A DNA stretch of 60,000 nucleotides, from assembly GCF_032854445.1 (NCBI RefSeq), contig NC_088295.1, forward strand, positions 19,643,385-19,703,384, in the 5' to 3' direction. Under the pieces are notes generated by a model. It was not told the DNA's origin. It saw nothing but the letters and a program-made list of their open reading frames with translations, and did not search any database. This document shows, one piece after another, positions 22,831-36,310 of the stretch. The translations under genes were made by a program, and so were the position numbers. Position 1 is the stretch's first letter, and the number at the start of each line of letters is the position of its first letter. The DNA comes from Liolophura sinensis. Its lineage: Eukaryota; Mollusca; Polyplacophora; Chitonida; Chitonidae.

Positions 22831-25696
22831 CCTAACAGTGTTTACTTGTTCGGGGTGAAAATGAAGAAGTCTTGGGATAACATTTTGATTATGGGAATGC
22901 CAAGTAAATATCACAATGATAGACATGCATGGATATGACTTAAACATGATTGTAAACTAATTGAGGCTAGCTGTCATTGCGACAGGTGAACTTTTTTGTG
23001 ACCTGTCTCGGAGAGGTAGACAGGCATTGTTTTGACCCTTGCTGATGGAGGATTTTGGCTTAAATCCTTAGTAGAGCTATAAACAAGACCTGAAAGTCCC
23101 GGTATGGACTTGGCGAGTCCAAAGCAAGCTAACAAGTAATAAATGTACTGAATCAAAGTGTTTTTGTTCCCCTGCATTTAAACATGCATTTATGATTTTA
23201 TGAATGTGGCATCATTTATTCAACAGTACTGGTCATTGCTGCTGTAAATGGACATGTGCACTACGCTCTTGAAAATAGTCAGCAGCATGTTCAAGGGGAA
23301 TAACTCATGGCATTACACTGTAATAGTATACATGCATACTACAGGTTGACAGCAAAGATGATGTATGAGTTGTTTTTGAAATAAGACTAACTTGATTAAT
23401 GTATGATAATAAGATGGTGTCTGCAACAGAGAATTTGTAATAATTGAATTATTTCAGATGAATTTGCATGGATTTGCCATGTTTATGCGTATATTGAAAT
23501 TATGTTTGCTGATCGATGTGGTTAGTACATTACCCAGGTACAGTGATGCCATTAATAAGGATCAATAAGGGAAATGCCATCAGAGAGGAGCACCTTCCCC
23601 CTTAGGCTGTCTTTTTAACCCAGTTACATCTAATATGTAGGCAGTAGTAGCTGGAGGAAATCTGATAGATGTTCTTGATTACCTTGATATTATTGTGCTA
23701 AACAGCATAGTCCCTAGTGTATTGCTTTTCTTTTTTTTTTCCTTTTATTATTTAGTGTGCTTCCTGCAGTATAAAATGATTACAGTATGGCAATGTCTGT
23801 GAAGGAATAACATGAAGTTTCCATAAAAATTTGATTGAAACCTTTGACAAAATTATACATTGTACACATATACTTGCACATGTATTTTCCTGTGAACCCA
23901 TGTGAAATTGACAGACATGAATTCTGTATTCCTAAAATGCTATGTAACCATTTAGTTATACCCTAAATACTAATTGCAACTTTATTTTGAAAAAAGAAAG
24001 CAAGTGTTAACCAACGCTGGTGGTCCTGGTTTTATTTTTTTTCTTAATCATAAGTTTTGCCTCCCCAAAAAAATAACAAAAAAAACAGTTCATGTACATG
24101 TGCACATGTCAGTTATTAGGTCATATAGTGTCCTGTTTTGTTGACTTATTTTCACTCTTTTGTTTGTCTGAAATTTTTTTACACACCGTCCAATTGCATA
24201 ATATTACTCACATTTTTTTTTTTCAATTCTACATGTATTGAGTACCAATTAAATTTGGGCTTAAAGTTATACTTTTACGGATAATTGTCACACAATACCT
24301 TTTCTCCTTATCCTGTTCTACATGATCTGCAGTCCATAGAAAAAATGTCAGATAACGCGGTGTCCTGATTAGCATTGTAAAATGGCAATGATGCAATGGT
24401 GTGAAGTCAGCTGGAGGTGGACCCCTGATGGAGGAGAACTGGGTGGGGAAGCATGTCAGTGACGTGATACAGGTGTGAATGACCTCTTGTAGAACTGAGG
24501 CCACCACCCAACATTCTTTCTTTTCCTGCACCTCCTCATTACTGCTATCAATTAACTATCACCAAGTTGATTACTCAACTTCACGTGGTTAATTATCTAC
24601 AAGGTTGAGAAAACAATGAATTTATCTGTACAAATTGGTATTTGTTTTCAGTTTTAGGCAATAAAACAGAAAGGTACATGTCCTGTGCAGAAAATGATGT
24701 AAAAAGATGTTTTTAATATTTCTAAAAGATTAATTTTTTCACCTGACATCTGTATTTCACTGCTCTAGAAATGATATCTGGGGTCCCTATTTAAGCTCCC
24801 TGTCAACTTATGATCTTACACACTAAGGAGCATTGAAGAATTTTTTCTTTTTCATATGACTTGAAACACATTTCAGCTGGGTTGAGTGGAAATACGTGCA
24901 CACTGTTTATTTAGAAATCGGAAAAAATCCAAATTGAATACTCAGCTGGATATGTAGTAATATTTCTACATATCGAGCTGAGTTTATTCAGATTGCAAAA
25001 AATCATGATAAGCCAATTATGTAATCCTAGCTGTATAGCTATAGCTGAAAGAAAAATTCTGCAAAGCCAGTTTTGACTGAAGTCAGAATTTTAAAAGTGA
25101 TTTAATCACTTATATCATGCAAGTTAAAACTGAAACCAGTAAAACTTTGAACATCTTGGACAATCCCTAAAGCAAACATAATACAGAAGTTTGGAGAACA
25201 AAGCTCTGTAGAATCCCAGAAAATGGTCTAAAATCAAGTTAGCCCCCAATATATGAATGTATAGTTTTTTTTCTTGTATAAATTCTACTCATTGAGGTGA
25301 GGCAGTGTTCATTTTGTGGGTCAAGTTGTAGAACTGGTACTTTGCATGCCCAAGGCACTTGCAATATTATTGAGCTTATCCTATACTACCTGCAGCAGGA
25401 ACGGGAGCAATTTTCCATCCCAATGGTTAAGATCCTATCTGTTATGAACCTAGAAAGGTGGTCAATATATTTGCATTGGCCTGCTTGGCAACCCAATATC
25501 ACTGAGCAGGAGGTAATTCTTGGTGAGAGTTGGAGCTACATGGTAGCTTCAAGCTCTTCTCCAAGGTTAAATTTTGTCTTGTTGAGAGTATTTACTGTCA
25601 GTACTGGCACACTTGATAATTGTACAATTTCGTCCCTAATCTGATTGTCAGGACAAGACTGGCCAGTGCTGATGAAGAGGACTTAAACATTTTACC
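22831..25696. other. Intronic non-coding DNA
   Basis: No exon was recognised. T-rich runs lie at about 23730-23741 and 24212-24223. The 100-codon minus-strand frame at 24229-24531 and the 115-codon frame at 25297-25644 have no domain or splice support. Confidence 0.5.
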
Positions 25697-25900
25697 AAGA
25701 GCTATAGTGTCTCTACTGGTACATTCCTACTTAAAAGCTAAGATGTATAATGTCTCTAAAGATCTATTTTTACTGAAGCCATAAAAGCAGTCCTGATATT
25801 CACTGAAAAATGTGCTTTACTGGTGAATTTCAACAAGATGAATGTAATGGTGACTTTCAGAAGTCTATTTACATGTGCTGAAATACGTCCTTGAGCCCCA
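25697..25900 (+). repeat. Dispersed repeat, copy 1 of 2
   Basis: This segment resembles 27640-27822 in the same orientation. Common strings include GAGCTATAGTGTC (GAGCTGTAGTGTC in the other), TTTACTGAAGC(C/T)ATAAAAG, GTGAATTTCAA(C/T)AAGATG and a closing GAGCC. The family is unknown. Confidence 0.55.
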
Positions 25901-27280
25901 ATGGGCTGCACACTTTAACACACTCTGTTTTAATGAATTCAGCCGAGGGTTTCAGAAACCATTGTGCAATTACATGTATGTTTGTATCAACTTGACAGAT
26001 CCAAATAGTAGTATAAAAGTAACACAAGCTCTAATTGCATATAAGTTGTAGTATTTGACTCTAGTCATATGACTGATGTAATTCTGTTTCCAGTTGCTAT
26101 AAAAATTAGATAAGCTTGGTCTACAATCTTTATTACTCGCCGCCATATATTACAGAATTGGATTCAGTAGTGATACATCAATTACCCCAGTACGCTTGTT
26201 TTCTTCTGATTGTATTTAATGTCAGTGTTGAGTTGATAAGCATAGTCCAAGAAAGATGCAACAAATTCAGTATGTGTAAGACTGTCCCCTCCCCCTAAAA
26301 AATAAACACAAACCTTTTCAGATTCAGTTAAGGCACATATATGCACAACATCATTGTGTATAGACCTTAATTATTATGTACCGTTTACTGATGACACATG
26401 TGCATGTACATGTAAGCTACTGTCACATGTTTTGTGTCAAGATGGGCATAACCTTTTTTTATCTATGAAGGAGTATAGCAATCAGGTAGAGCATCAGCCT
26501 ATACAATGTATATTGTTTTTTTTAGTTTAGTTAGTTTAATAACCAAGCTGATTGTATGTTTTGTGTAAGTAACACAATGGGTAAGTGCCCAGTAAACATA
26601 CAAAGATGTTTTCAATGGCAGCCAGTATTTGATGGATGGAGACATTTTGAGGACTAGGTGCATTGTCCAGCTGACAATGCCATTTTACTGGGAGACTGTT
26701 TCTCAATGTGTGACTAATGTTGACAATGTCAAGGCCATCCTGGTAACACTAATGCCTCCACACAATGCACTGCCATCATTAATGCTGCACTCTTCATTTG
26801 TTGCCTTGGTGACAAAATAAGTCAAAACACCTCACTTGGGCAGTGTAATAATTGGTTTCTCAAGTGCTTCATTGGACAGTGGTGTTGAAAGAGCTGTGTG
26901 GTGAGTAAAGTTGGTACTACAACAAGGGAATGGCTGCTCAATGAATCATGGTAACATTGATTGTGTACAAACACAAGCAGTGTTTGTCTTGTTCTACTAA
27001 TGGTTGCCTTCACTTATGTTGGCAGTAATAAACCACGAGGCTAGTAAACAATCAGGAAGCTTTGGTCAATCAATCTGAATGACCACTTTGCCATTTCCCA
27101 TTGCCAATACAATTACCTTTGGTGCCAAGATCTCTTGTACCATACAACATACATATGTTCTGCCTCCGAGATCAGTTTTACATAATTATTGTAGCGATTA
27201 AGACAGTTCCTCTGCCCAAATACTAGTACCAATCTAATACAGGAATATGCTTTAAATGTTTGTGGTTCCTCATACATCTA
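25901..27280. other. Intronic non-coding DNA
   Basis: Nothing beyond short open frames was seen. The string GGTAGAGCATCAGCCTATA at about 26485 resembles a tRNA A box, but no partner B box was found. Confidence 0.45.
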
Positions 27281-27540
27281 CGGGGGCCATCGTGGCCAAG
27301 GGGGGTAACGCACCAACGTCGTGCAATGACCCAGGTGCCTTTCACCAATGCAGTTGCCGTGAGTTCAAGTCCAGGTCATGCTGGCTTCCCCTCTGCCCTT
27401 AAGTGGGAAGGTCTGTCAGCAACCTGCGGATGGTCATGGGTTTCCCTGGGCTTTGTCCAATTTCCTCCCACTGGCCGCTGTTCTATAAGTGAAATATTCT
27501 TGAGTACGGCGTAAAACACCAATCAAATAAATAAATAAAT
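27281..27540 (+). mobile_element. Near full-length tRNA-derived SINE, AATAAATA tail
   Basis: The tRNA-like head starts GGGGGCCATCGTGGCCAAGG and contains a B-box-like GAGTTCAAGTCC at 27361-27372. The body holds GGTCATGCTGGCTTCC and AACCTGCGGATGGTCATGGG. The shared 3' domain AGTGAAATATTCTTGAGTAC, then GGCGTAAAACACCAATC, precedes an AAATAAATAAATAAAT tail. The element is about 260 bp and is the best reference copy in this window for the members at 31184, 36311 and 59557. Confidence 0.8.
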
Positions 27541-27639
27541 TTGTATTTTAAGTGCATTATTCCATTAAAACAGATTTTAATAATGAAAGCGATATAGTTT
27601 GTTGGTGGTGTTACAATTTTTGATCCAGATTCCGTAACC

Positions 27640-27822
27640 CCTGAGAGCTGTAGTGTCGTTTACTGAAGCTATAAAAGTATCACTTGAACAAGGATTAATT
27701 GCTATAAAAAAGTATACATTGAGAACTGTGCTTCACTTGTGAATTTCAATAAGATGTATGTGAAGGTAACTTTTAGATGTTAAATTACATGTAAAGAAAT
27801 GCTTCCATGAACGAGCCACTTC
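27640..27822 (+). repeat. Dispersed repeat, copy 2 of 2
   Basis: This is the partner of 25697-25900, in direct orientation and about 1.95 kb downstream, with substitutions and indels throughout. Confidence 0.55.
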
Positions 27823-29819
27823 AGGTGTCGTTCGAGTGGAAATCTCAAAATGCCATTTTGACTGAATTTTTATGATTTGATAACAATCCTGATCATATCC
27901 AGATTACCACACTGCAGCACCTGGTGACTCCCAACTTCACCCTGCATGGAATCTAGTCTTAGTTTTGTGTTCAAAATATTTAAACATACTGAATATTTCA
28001 TTTCTGTTGTCATTGTCAAAATATCTGATGTTTTTTACCTGCAGTGAAAAATTTTCAGTGTTTTGTGACTTTAACAGCAAAATATCGTGATTTCAGCACT
28101 TAAAAATGTTGATATGTAGTGGATTATATGTTTGTTCTTGTTTCTCCAAATAACTGGATAGAAAATACATCCTTTCTGTTTGTAGTCGTGTGTTGATCTA
28201 TAAAATCCAATTCTGAACTATGTGGAATAATGTGACTGGTATAATCATTTACATTCAATTAATAGGTAACATCTATCATCTTTTGATGTGACAACTGTTT
28301 TGTATACGCTATCTGTGTGTACGTTGATTTTGTAACTATTTGAAAGCTCAAGTGCAGCTCTAGTGTCAGTAGAGAGTACATGTACATACATTTTCTCGAA
28401 TAAATCAAGTTTTTTTTAAAAAAGGGACAAAAATAAACTATTAATCACTTGATTAACAATTAATTGCTATAAAAAAGTTTTCGTATGCATAACCTTTTAC
28501 ATATACATGTTACAGTCCATATGATGTGCTTACAAATGGGCAAGTGTACTATTATCTGCATACCAGTGGACATTCAGCTTTATGGCATTTTTTTTTTTTT
28601 GGCAATGTAAACTGTGGTGCAATTGAGCAAACAGTTCTTGCATTTGTATGGTACTTGTATTGATTTCGAGTGTTGTCCAGGTCAATATATCCCACAAATA
28701 TGTGAGTGGTGTCCTCTAGGATTTAGAGCTGCCTGCAGTGTTTACCTAGGTCTGGCCAGATGAAAACTAGATCACATCAGGAGTTTTTGCTCATTATGAA
28801 CAAGGCCTTATCTCTGCTTGGAGAAGCCTCAAGTGGCTTGCATGACCAGGTCTGCTGGCTTCATCACAGATGTACATGATCAGTAAGTCTTAGTGTTGGA
28901 GGTCTGTGATGGGCCTGGCAGGGTTAAACAGCTTCCCTTGACCTTTATCATTATATTGTATGGTTGGTTATTTTGAGAAGAACTGACAGAATATCACGCC
29001 AATGAGGATAAGTGCCAATGGAACTTCAGCTACCATAATTACAGTTTGCAGACAAATGTACATGTAGCTATCATTAAATAAAAAGGAGGAGATATTTTTG
29101 CTCATAAATAGTTTTACATTTAATTCAACAGTGCAAGTAGTGCTGATTGGAACAGAAGGTGTGTATAGGGTTGAAATATGATTATGGTACTTTAATACTT
29201 ATGTGTTAATATTTATCCTTAATTGAACTAAAAAAATATATTTCTTTATTATTCTTTACTGTAAATCATTTATATGGTTTTGTGTAAATTGTGAAGCAGG
29301 AATGTCTGACATTTTATCTGAGATTTCATGCATCCATTTTAACCTAAATTTGGAAACACCTAGATCAATGGATACATATATTGTACATGTATATAGTGGC
29401 ATTACTGATATGTTACGTGTATATAAAGAACTTATCATCACGTCCTGACAGGATGAGTCCGCATCACAAGGATCTTTATTGAGTGTACCATTCCACCTGC
29501 TGACACATTTAATTCTAAGAATAGAGGCTTTGATTGAAGCCTGTCTGAAGCAGCCTGTAATTGTGCTTATTCCTTGTGGAAAGAAGTGGCTTGAGTGACC
29601 CGTAAAGAACTTTCTGGTTCATAAACCATGAATGTGGAAGGGCCCTTTGCAAGTCACTTGATTATCTGATATTGGAGGAAGCATTGCTGGGCCAAAGCTG
29701 GCAGCCTTAAGGTGGATTTTAACAGCATTGACAACCACTTCTGCTGAGAAACCTGTGGCACATAGACCATTCTTACCACAGCGCAATCTGTTAGTCTCAT
29801 TGATCTGTTATGGTACCTG
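27823..29819. other. Intronic non-coding DNA
   Basis: No exon or recognised mobile element. The string AATTGCTATAAAAAAGT near 28461 also occurs in the repeat at about 27699, so a small fragment of that family may be present. Confidence 0.45.
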
Positions 29820-30550
29820 ATCGCGTTCTTATGCCTGTAAGGTGACTCCCATCCCCCTCCCTATGCTTCTCTCGCTTGAGAAGCGTGTTATTGATGCGAT
29901 AACCTGATGACTTTTGAGTTCAGTCCCTGATAGTTATAGACCCACAACGTGGAAATCTTCTGCGGAAACTGTCTTAAAGCGGTCCAGAGATCAAACGACA
30001 AGTCGGCGTTTTCCCGAAGCATAAGTCAAGGTTTTCCTATAATGATGGATGACCTGCGTGCAAACCCTTTCATTTGTCAAAACACTCACTTGTACACATG
30101 CCACATTGTCTTTTCTGGAGGAATGAGGCCCAAATGTGTCTAATACTTTTTGTGCTGGTATGGTTTTTATGGGCCTGTTGGTGAGAATAGCCAGAGGCCC
30201 ATTATAGAGGCATGGAAAATTGTGAAGAAATTGCCTGAAGTAGTTTCACCCAAGTTTGACGTGTCAGTGCACTTAACGAAATAGTCTGTGTGTTATGGTC
30301 AAATATTAGCTTCCTTTCGGGATGTTTTCCTCATTGTTTTGAAGGGATGTATATGTTATGATTATGCATTGAATAAAAATTTTAATTATGTTTGGAGTCG
30401 TGCTTTCATCCATTATTCGTTTAGTTCGTGTCACGAAAGGTTATCGATTGCGCTTGTGCTATTTTGAGGATCGTGACGGTAAATGTCACGTACCAGTCGG
30501 TTCCTTGATTGCCTGCGATAGCGTATGTAGCGAAAAGATTTGTACCATGT
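29820..30550. promoter_or_regulatory. CpG-rich island in the intron
   Basis: About 13 CpGs lie within 30394-30538 by hand count, and another cluster lies at 29949-30055, in an intron that otherwise has roughly one per 130 bases. No SINE or minisatellite accounts for it. An unmethylated enhancer or alternative promoter is the likeliest reading. I see no TATA box or convincing first exon. A 64-codon open frame at 29949-30143 is probably incidental. Confidence 0.35.
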
Positions 30551-31183
30551 AAGGTTTTGTGTGTTCATGTACTTAACAGCTCCGGATAATATTTAGGCAG
30601 TGGTACAAATAATGAAGATTTTCATGCTCACACTAACGGAACATATGAAAAAGGTAATGATTTAGTTGCAAAATAAATTTCAGGAAAATGTCTACAATCT
30701 TACAGATATTCTGGTGCGATGCATTCGCTTTAAAGTCATTTCATAATGAGGTGGTACTGTGTAAACCAATAAATTGTACTAGAAGACTATTGGTCATTAG
30801 ATACAAGAAAAATGAAAACAGAACAAGAGCAACAGACCAATTTCACAGCCCATGGGTTCTAGTTATTTTTTACTTTTGCCGTGCGGGCTTTTCTCTTCAC
30901 TCTCACGATACTCAGACTTCACTGGCTCTTTGCTAAAATAATGTTAATTTAAGCTGCACTAATATTATGCCTGTGATTATAAATGTACAGTAGTTATACA
31001 GTGAAAAAGGTCTTTCATTACCAAGATGCTGACACTAAAACTGCTGTGCTGCCAGCAGTACAAACATATGAATGATTGTCGAATGATTGACCGATTGTGT
31101 ACTCAAGAATATATCACTCAAATGATGGCTGTCAGTTCAGTTAATGAGGGAAGCAAACTTAAGCATAGACTTTCACAAGCAGA
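30551..31183. other. Intronic non-coding DNA
   Basis: No feature was recognised. Confidence 0.45.
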
Positions 31184-31434
31184 GGGAGGCCCCCAAATTG
31201 GCCGAAATGATTAGACCCATGAGCCTCCCACCAATTCGGCCATTGTGAGCTCTTCTCCAGCACATGCTGCCTTTCTCTCTGGACGTACATAGAAAGGTTT
31301 GCCAGCAGCCTGCGGATGGTGGTAGGTTTCCCCCGGTCTCTGTCTGGTTTCCTTTCACCATAACACTGGCTACCAGCTGATAAGTTAAACATTCTTGAAT
31401 ATGACATAAAACACCAATTAAATAAATAAATAAA
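31184..31434 (+). mobile_element. tRNA-derived SINE, diverged copy
   Basis: It follows the 27281-27540 element from a diverged tRNA-like head (GGAGGCCCCCAAATTGGCCG) through CAGCCTGCGGATGGTGGTAG. The 3' domain is decayed (ATTCTTGAATATGACATAAA), followed by ACACCAATTAAATAAATAAA. More substitutions suggest it is older than the 27.3 kb copy. Confidence 0.75.
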
Positions 31435-34400
31435 ATTCATAAGCAGAGTGACATTAGTGACCACACCATATTTGTGAAGCGCTATTATGGCCACCATACA
31501 TGTAGCCCTGGCAGTAGAAGCAGGAGAATCATGAAAATTCTACTTAGCAAGCCAAGATTGAACCAATACACTACATGAAGTACACGTATATACATATTAT
31601 TGAACTTTCGTGACAGGGACCTTCTGTGATATATCAGCCATGATACTGAAAGTACATGACACCTTTGTACTTGACAGGTCAAGGGTTAATTTGGTCATAT
31701 GGCCATCCTTCCATGATTCAAATCAGAAGACACTTGACAAATCATTTAATAGTTGATTTTTTAACTATAATGTTACATGTATTTCTTATAATCTCTGTTT
31801 TTGTAAAAAGAATAAATTCCACAGTCCAATTTTATCACGGTCATGTCATGAACTTTAAAGCAGCACTTTCAGCTCCTACATTAACATTATATTGTACATG
31901 ACATCTATCTAGAGATGGTACATACCAAAAGCCAGCCATGCATGTAGAAGTAATAATCTTCTGGCCAGCATAATCAGATGATGTCTTAAGAACACCTGAT
32001 ATGTCTTACTTATTGTGGTCTGTGACAGGATTCTATGCGGCTTTTTCTAACTGCGACCAGAGGTGTCAAAGCAGCCTGTCCCAAGATGTGTGATGGATTG
32101 CACACTTCATTCAGGTTTTAAGCAATCTATACTGGTGATCATTTGGTAAAAACAGCTATTCACTCATGTCTTGACTCCCTCTATCTGATTGATTTGACCC
32201 TCAGTCTATCTGTCTTGTACCCAACCCCTTCTTCCCATGGTTAACGTCCCATTACATGAGACAGATGGGTGGATATGTGGGTGCATAATTTGGGGGCACA
32301 GGATGGTATGGGATTGCTAAAGTGTATAATACATGTAACTGTTGTGTGATATCCCTCTATTCAGGTGTTGTGGTCTGCTGGTTGAGCTTCGTTGTCCGTG
32401 CCCAGAAGGTTGTTCCAGAACCAGAGGGTTCCATGCAAGTGTGGCTCTGCTTTCCAATGTAAAAGTATACACGACTGCTTAGTGATTCATGCAGTGGGCT
32501 ATAGCCTGTACAAAATGAACTATTGCTGAGTATGCAATCACCTATATGTGCATATAACTATGTAATGGCTGTAAATTCTTGCTATTTTTGTATTGGTTTT
32601 TACCTGACTTATCAGTGGGAAATCTGGATTGATTTGAGCAGTGATTGATATGTCTGATATGTCCGTCTAGGTGAAGTTGTATAAATAAAGAAGAGCTACA
32701 TGTATCACCTGCACATTTTCATATTCCACGTGATTCATTTTGAGTAGGCCTGGCTTACAGATTTGTGGCTCTGTTAACAACTCGTGTATCTATCTAACTA
32801 CAGGTAGCTAATTTTAAAATTTCATTTCACACGTTACAAAAACTAAGGCCAAATGAACTAATGTTTTATCTGCAGGGGCCACGAGTGGTTAACTGGCCAT
32901 CAGGATTGTACTACATACAATATAGCTTTATCCACAGATTTGTTGTACTCTGAATTATTACGATAATTGTTATATTGTCATTGTAGAAATGATGTCCTTG
33001 AGCAAATGATCATTGAAAAAAGTAAATAAAGCAAAACTAATTTTTTTCTGACAGGGCAATTTGACCATTGGACTTTTCATCATACATGTGTTAGTACTCA
33101 TTACTGCATTTTGACTGATATTAAGGTGATTCTTCATCCACATGATTATAATATGCACCTATTTCATTAACCTTTAATTATGTGGTTTTCGGCTTCAGTT
33201 GTACACTGTGTAATGGTGTTGGTTTTGTTAGTAATCAAGTACAAGGTCCCAGATTAAAATCCATAAGTGAATATTTAAATGAATACCAGTTCTTAACAGG
33301 ACGTGACATCCAAACCCATGCCTAATCTTCCTGTAACACATTTATGAACTGCACCACAGTAATGGACACTGGAATGAATAAAATTTGTCTGAAGTTGGAA
33401 TAGAACATGATGTGTGTTGTCAGTTAAATCTGGTGACCTGATTGTGCAATTGATGGCAGGTTACGAGTCCACAGGGCAGCTCAGGTAACCATTCCCCACC
33501 AAGGCCTTGCAGTCTGAACCTTGGTCACAATGCTGGTTTATGGGAAAATGTCACACCTGAAGTGGAGACTGAGTGAAGTGAAAGCTCAGCTGCTCCATTA
33601 TGCAGTTATCTGCTTTCTGATAACAAATTGTTATGGTAAGGCCTGTGAAGGCTGATGGCTTTGCTATTGTTTATGGATCTCCTGTCTGAGATGATCTTTA
33701 TTATTCTATATCAGACAACTATCAACCATTGTACTGATGGTCACTCAAACACTAACACCATAACTGTTCTACATCAGTGGAATATTCATGACCCACCTTT
33801 GCTTCTACACCATCTATTACCAGCTGAAAATTTCCGCTCCGTGATCTCTCCTGTAGCAAGCCTAAATGTAACAGGTATAATTTAGGGATAAGTAGACTGC
33901 ATAGAAATTCCATAGGAAGTCTTGGAAGGCTTTTATTCAGCATTGGCTGGTACCCATGTAGGGATTTAAGGGAACCTGCAGGGCTGGGAGACCAATCACT
34001 GGAGGCTGAGCGCCGATTGCAAAGTTGGGGGATTACAGGGGATGACTCACTGATGGTGTATGAGGAGAAGCAGATCAATGGGGAAGCTTGTCTCAGTGGC
34101 AGCTCCTACTTCTGCTCTCATTGCGTTTGCGCTACGCCCCACCTCTTAATTGACATACGCCCTACCAGTAAATGGACATCAGCACTTTGGTGAACTCAAG
34201 CTCTGGAGACGACACTAGTTGGACTAATGCAGGCCAAGGATATGTCCACAAAAACTAATATGTTGAAGCTAACGGCCTCTTAATTGGAGCGATATCGCTG
34301 TTGTTGCGGGTTGTGCAATGAACATCCAGCAAACACCTTTGTGAATGTTGGTATATACAGAGCCAGTGTACTTTGATGAGCAGTTTAATACCTGGTCAAT

Positions 34401-35121
34401 ATTTCAGCCTTGTGCTGTGCAGGATCAGGTCACTTGCTTCTTTAAGAACTTTACTCTTCTAGTGTGAAATGATGTTGTCTCAGGCTGGAAATATTTGGGC
34501 CAAGATATGGGAAATGTGGCGAGGTGCTAGAGTTTGCTTAAGATGGATTAGGAAGCTGCCTATATAATCACACAAACCACCTGATGCCATATTCACGCCC
34601 ATGAATGTGTGCTTGTACAGGTCATCCTTATTCCACAGTGCAGTCCACCTAATTTCCTGTGTATTAAGTGAGTGTGGTGCTGACCACACCTGCAAAGGAT
34701 TAGTCCCTCTGACAGTGCTGTAGTGTCTGCTGTAGGTCAGGATGAGAAGCAGTGAGCAGTAAGAGGCAATCGTATTGGCACACCTGATGCAGCCTTCTCC
34801 TGACAACATCAGAGGTTTACCTGAGGTGATGTAATCTACATGATTAAATCCCCTTGGCTTAGTGTAGAACGTTGGTGTATCGTATGGTGTGAAACTCATC
34901 TTGCCTTCGAATTGTTGCTGTGCCTGCTGACATGACCATGAGGATTATACAGTGTGCATTAGTCTCTGTTGTGTGCACATCCAGCCTGTCATCTTAGCTG
35001 TCATCAGTTAAACAGGCACTCGCCTAAAATCCAAGATTGGCAGTATACTGTTCATGAAATGAATTAAATTGTGGATGGAAAAGGGAATAATCCTTTATAC
35101 CAACATGTCTGCTTCATTCAG
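31435..35121. other. End of the 21.6 kb intron
   Basis: No exon or named repeat was recognised until the acceptor at 35120-35121. Open frames at 33655-34078 and 34480-34899 have no splice support. CpGs are a little denser around 34110-34310. Confidence 0.45.
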
Positions 35122-35209
35122 GGTACAAGAGTCTGATGGGAATTTCTTTGAAAGCTTCACAGCATTGTCATGGAAACAGGAAAACCGAAGACTTCGCACT
35201 GCCACTGAG
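35122..35209 (+). CDS. Second coding exon of the 13.4 kb gene
   Basis: The acceptor TCTGCTTCATTCAG ends at 35121, and the donor GAG|GTAAGT follows 35209. Using the first base to complete the GG left by the exon ending at 13559 gives Gly-57. It then reads VQESDGNFFESFTALSWKQE and NRRLRTATE, with no stop and ending in phase 0. The pattern ALSWKQENRRLRTATE looks like the start of a coiled coil (charged, with regularly spaced Leu and Trp). Together the two exons encode 86 residues. The phase match, two strong donors and protein-like composition support the join. The next exon was not found in the remaining 24.8 kb, apart from a weak candidate near 39.6 kb that does not match in phase. Protein family not recognised. 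Confidence 0.7.
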
Positions 35210-35513
35210 GTAAGTTAGTCTATCATTCTTATTGCTACCTGTAAATCTTATACATGTATAACATATCTATTTACCATTGTCATTGGAGGGAAGCCTATTG
35301 CCGATTTTTATTTTTGTGAAAGCATTTTTACAGAAGTATTTATTATGTTAAAAATATTGTAGATGTTTTCTGTTTTTTTGTTGTCATGTCTCCCTTACTT
35401 GGGTCAATATGGACTAGCACGTGCAGGCATCCAGATACTTTGTGTCCAACTGCAAATGTATTTCTGCCTATCCAGCCGTCTATGGGGTCTATTTTTAACG
35501 TTGATGTAGTTAT

Positions 35514-35823
35514 CAAATATAGGGATCAAACCCAGGTCAGGTCATGCCAAAGACTTTAAAAAAGGCACTTGTTGCAGACTTGCTTAGCACTCAGCACTGA
35601 GAGGTTAACACAAGGAAACAGGACTGGTTGGCCCGGTGTCAGTGTAATGTGACTGGGTGTTGTGTCATGTCTGGTGTCTTCAGCATGATACTTCAGTGTC
35701 AGCAGAACTTTGGGGGCAAGGACTCGTCCTGCCACAAGAAGACACAGACCTAATGACTCCAGGTGTTCAGGTGAAAAATATGCACGATGTAAAACCCCAA
35801 GTATTTACTCATTCATTTGACCA
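35514..35823 (+). mobile_element. SINE-like element with ACTCATTC-type tail
   Basis: It begins near GGGATCAAACCCAGGTCAGG. The body holds GGACTGGTTGGCCCGGTGTC, AGTGTAATGTGACTGGGTG and AAGAAGACACAGACCTAATG. The end, GATGTAAAACCCCAAGTATT, is followed by TACTCATTCATT. The terminal block is the plus-strand version of the tail seen at 10059 and 10572. I believe this type recurs in bivalve genomes, but that is unverified. It starts 305 bases after the second coding exon. Confidence 0.6.
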
Positions 35824-36310
35824 TCTGTCGTGTTGTATGGTAAGGATGTGTATTTCCAAAACTGCAGCACTTATTTTTGAAGAACTCAAGTTTTATGCTT
35901 GCATGGTGCACTTGTTTTACAGTGGTCAGCTTCCACATATAATTTAACTTTAATACCAGATTGTTAATATTTAACCATCTGCTCGCTTATTAAATGTCAT
36001 TGTCAGGTTAATTTTATATGTTAAATTTGATAAGTGTTTATATTGTTAATTGTCAGTTCAAATTATTACTTCTAAATGTTGATCTTGCCCACTGAAAATC
36101 ACATACACTTATTTATTTATTTTGAAATCTAAATGCACAAATTAGTCATCTTCAAGAAAAAATCATGATAAACTGTCTGCATTAGCATGGCTCACTCTGT
36201 TGCCTCTATGTGTGTCTGTTTTGAATTTCTGATGATGCCAAATCAGACTTTAACATGATATTTAATACGTCATAGATTCAAACTAGAGTTAGTAGGTATG
36301 TACAGGTAAC
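35824..36310. other. Intronic non-coding DNA
   Basis: AT-rich; nothing recognised. Confidence 0.45.

Noticed and set aside
26485-26505. A-box-like GGTAGAGCATCAGCCTATA
   Set aside because: No B box at the right distance and no cloverleaf could be drawn, so it is not called a tRNA or SINE.
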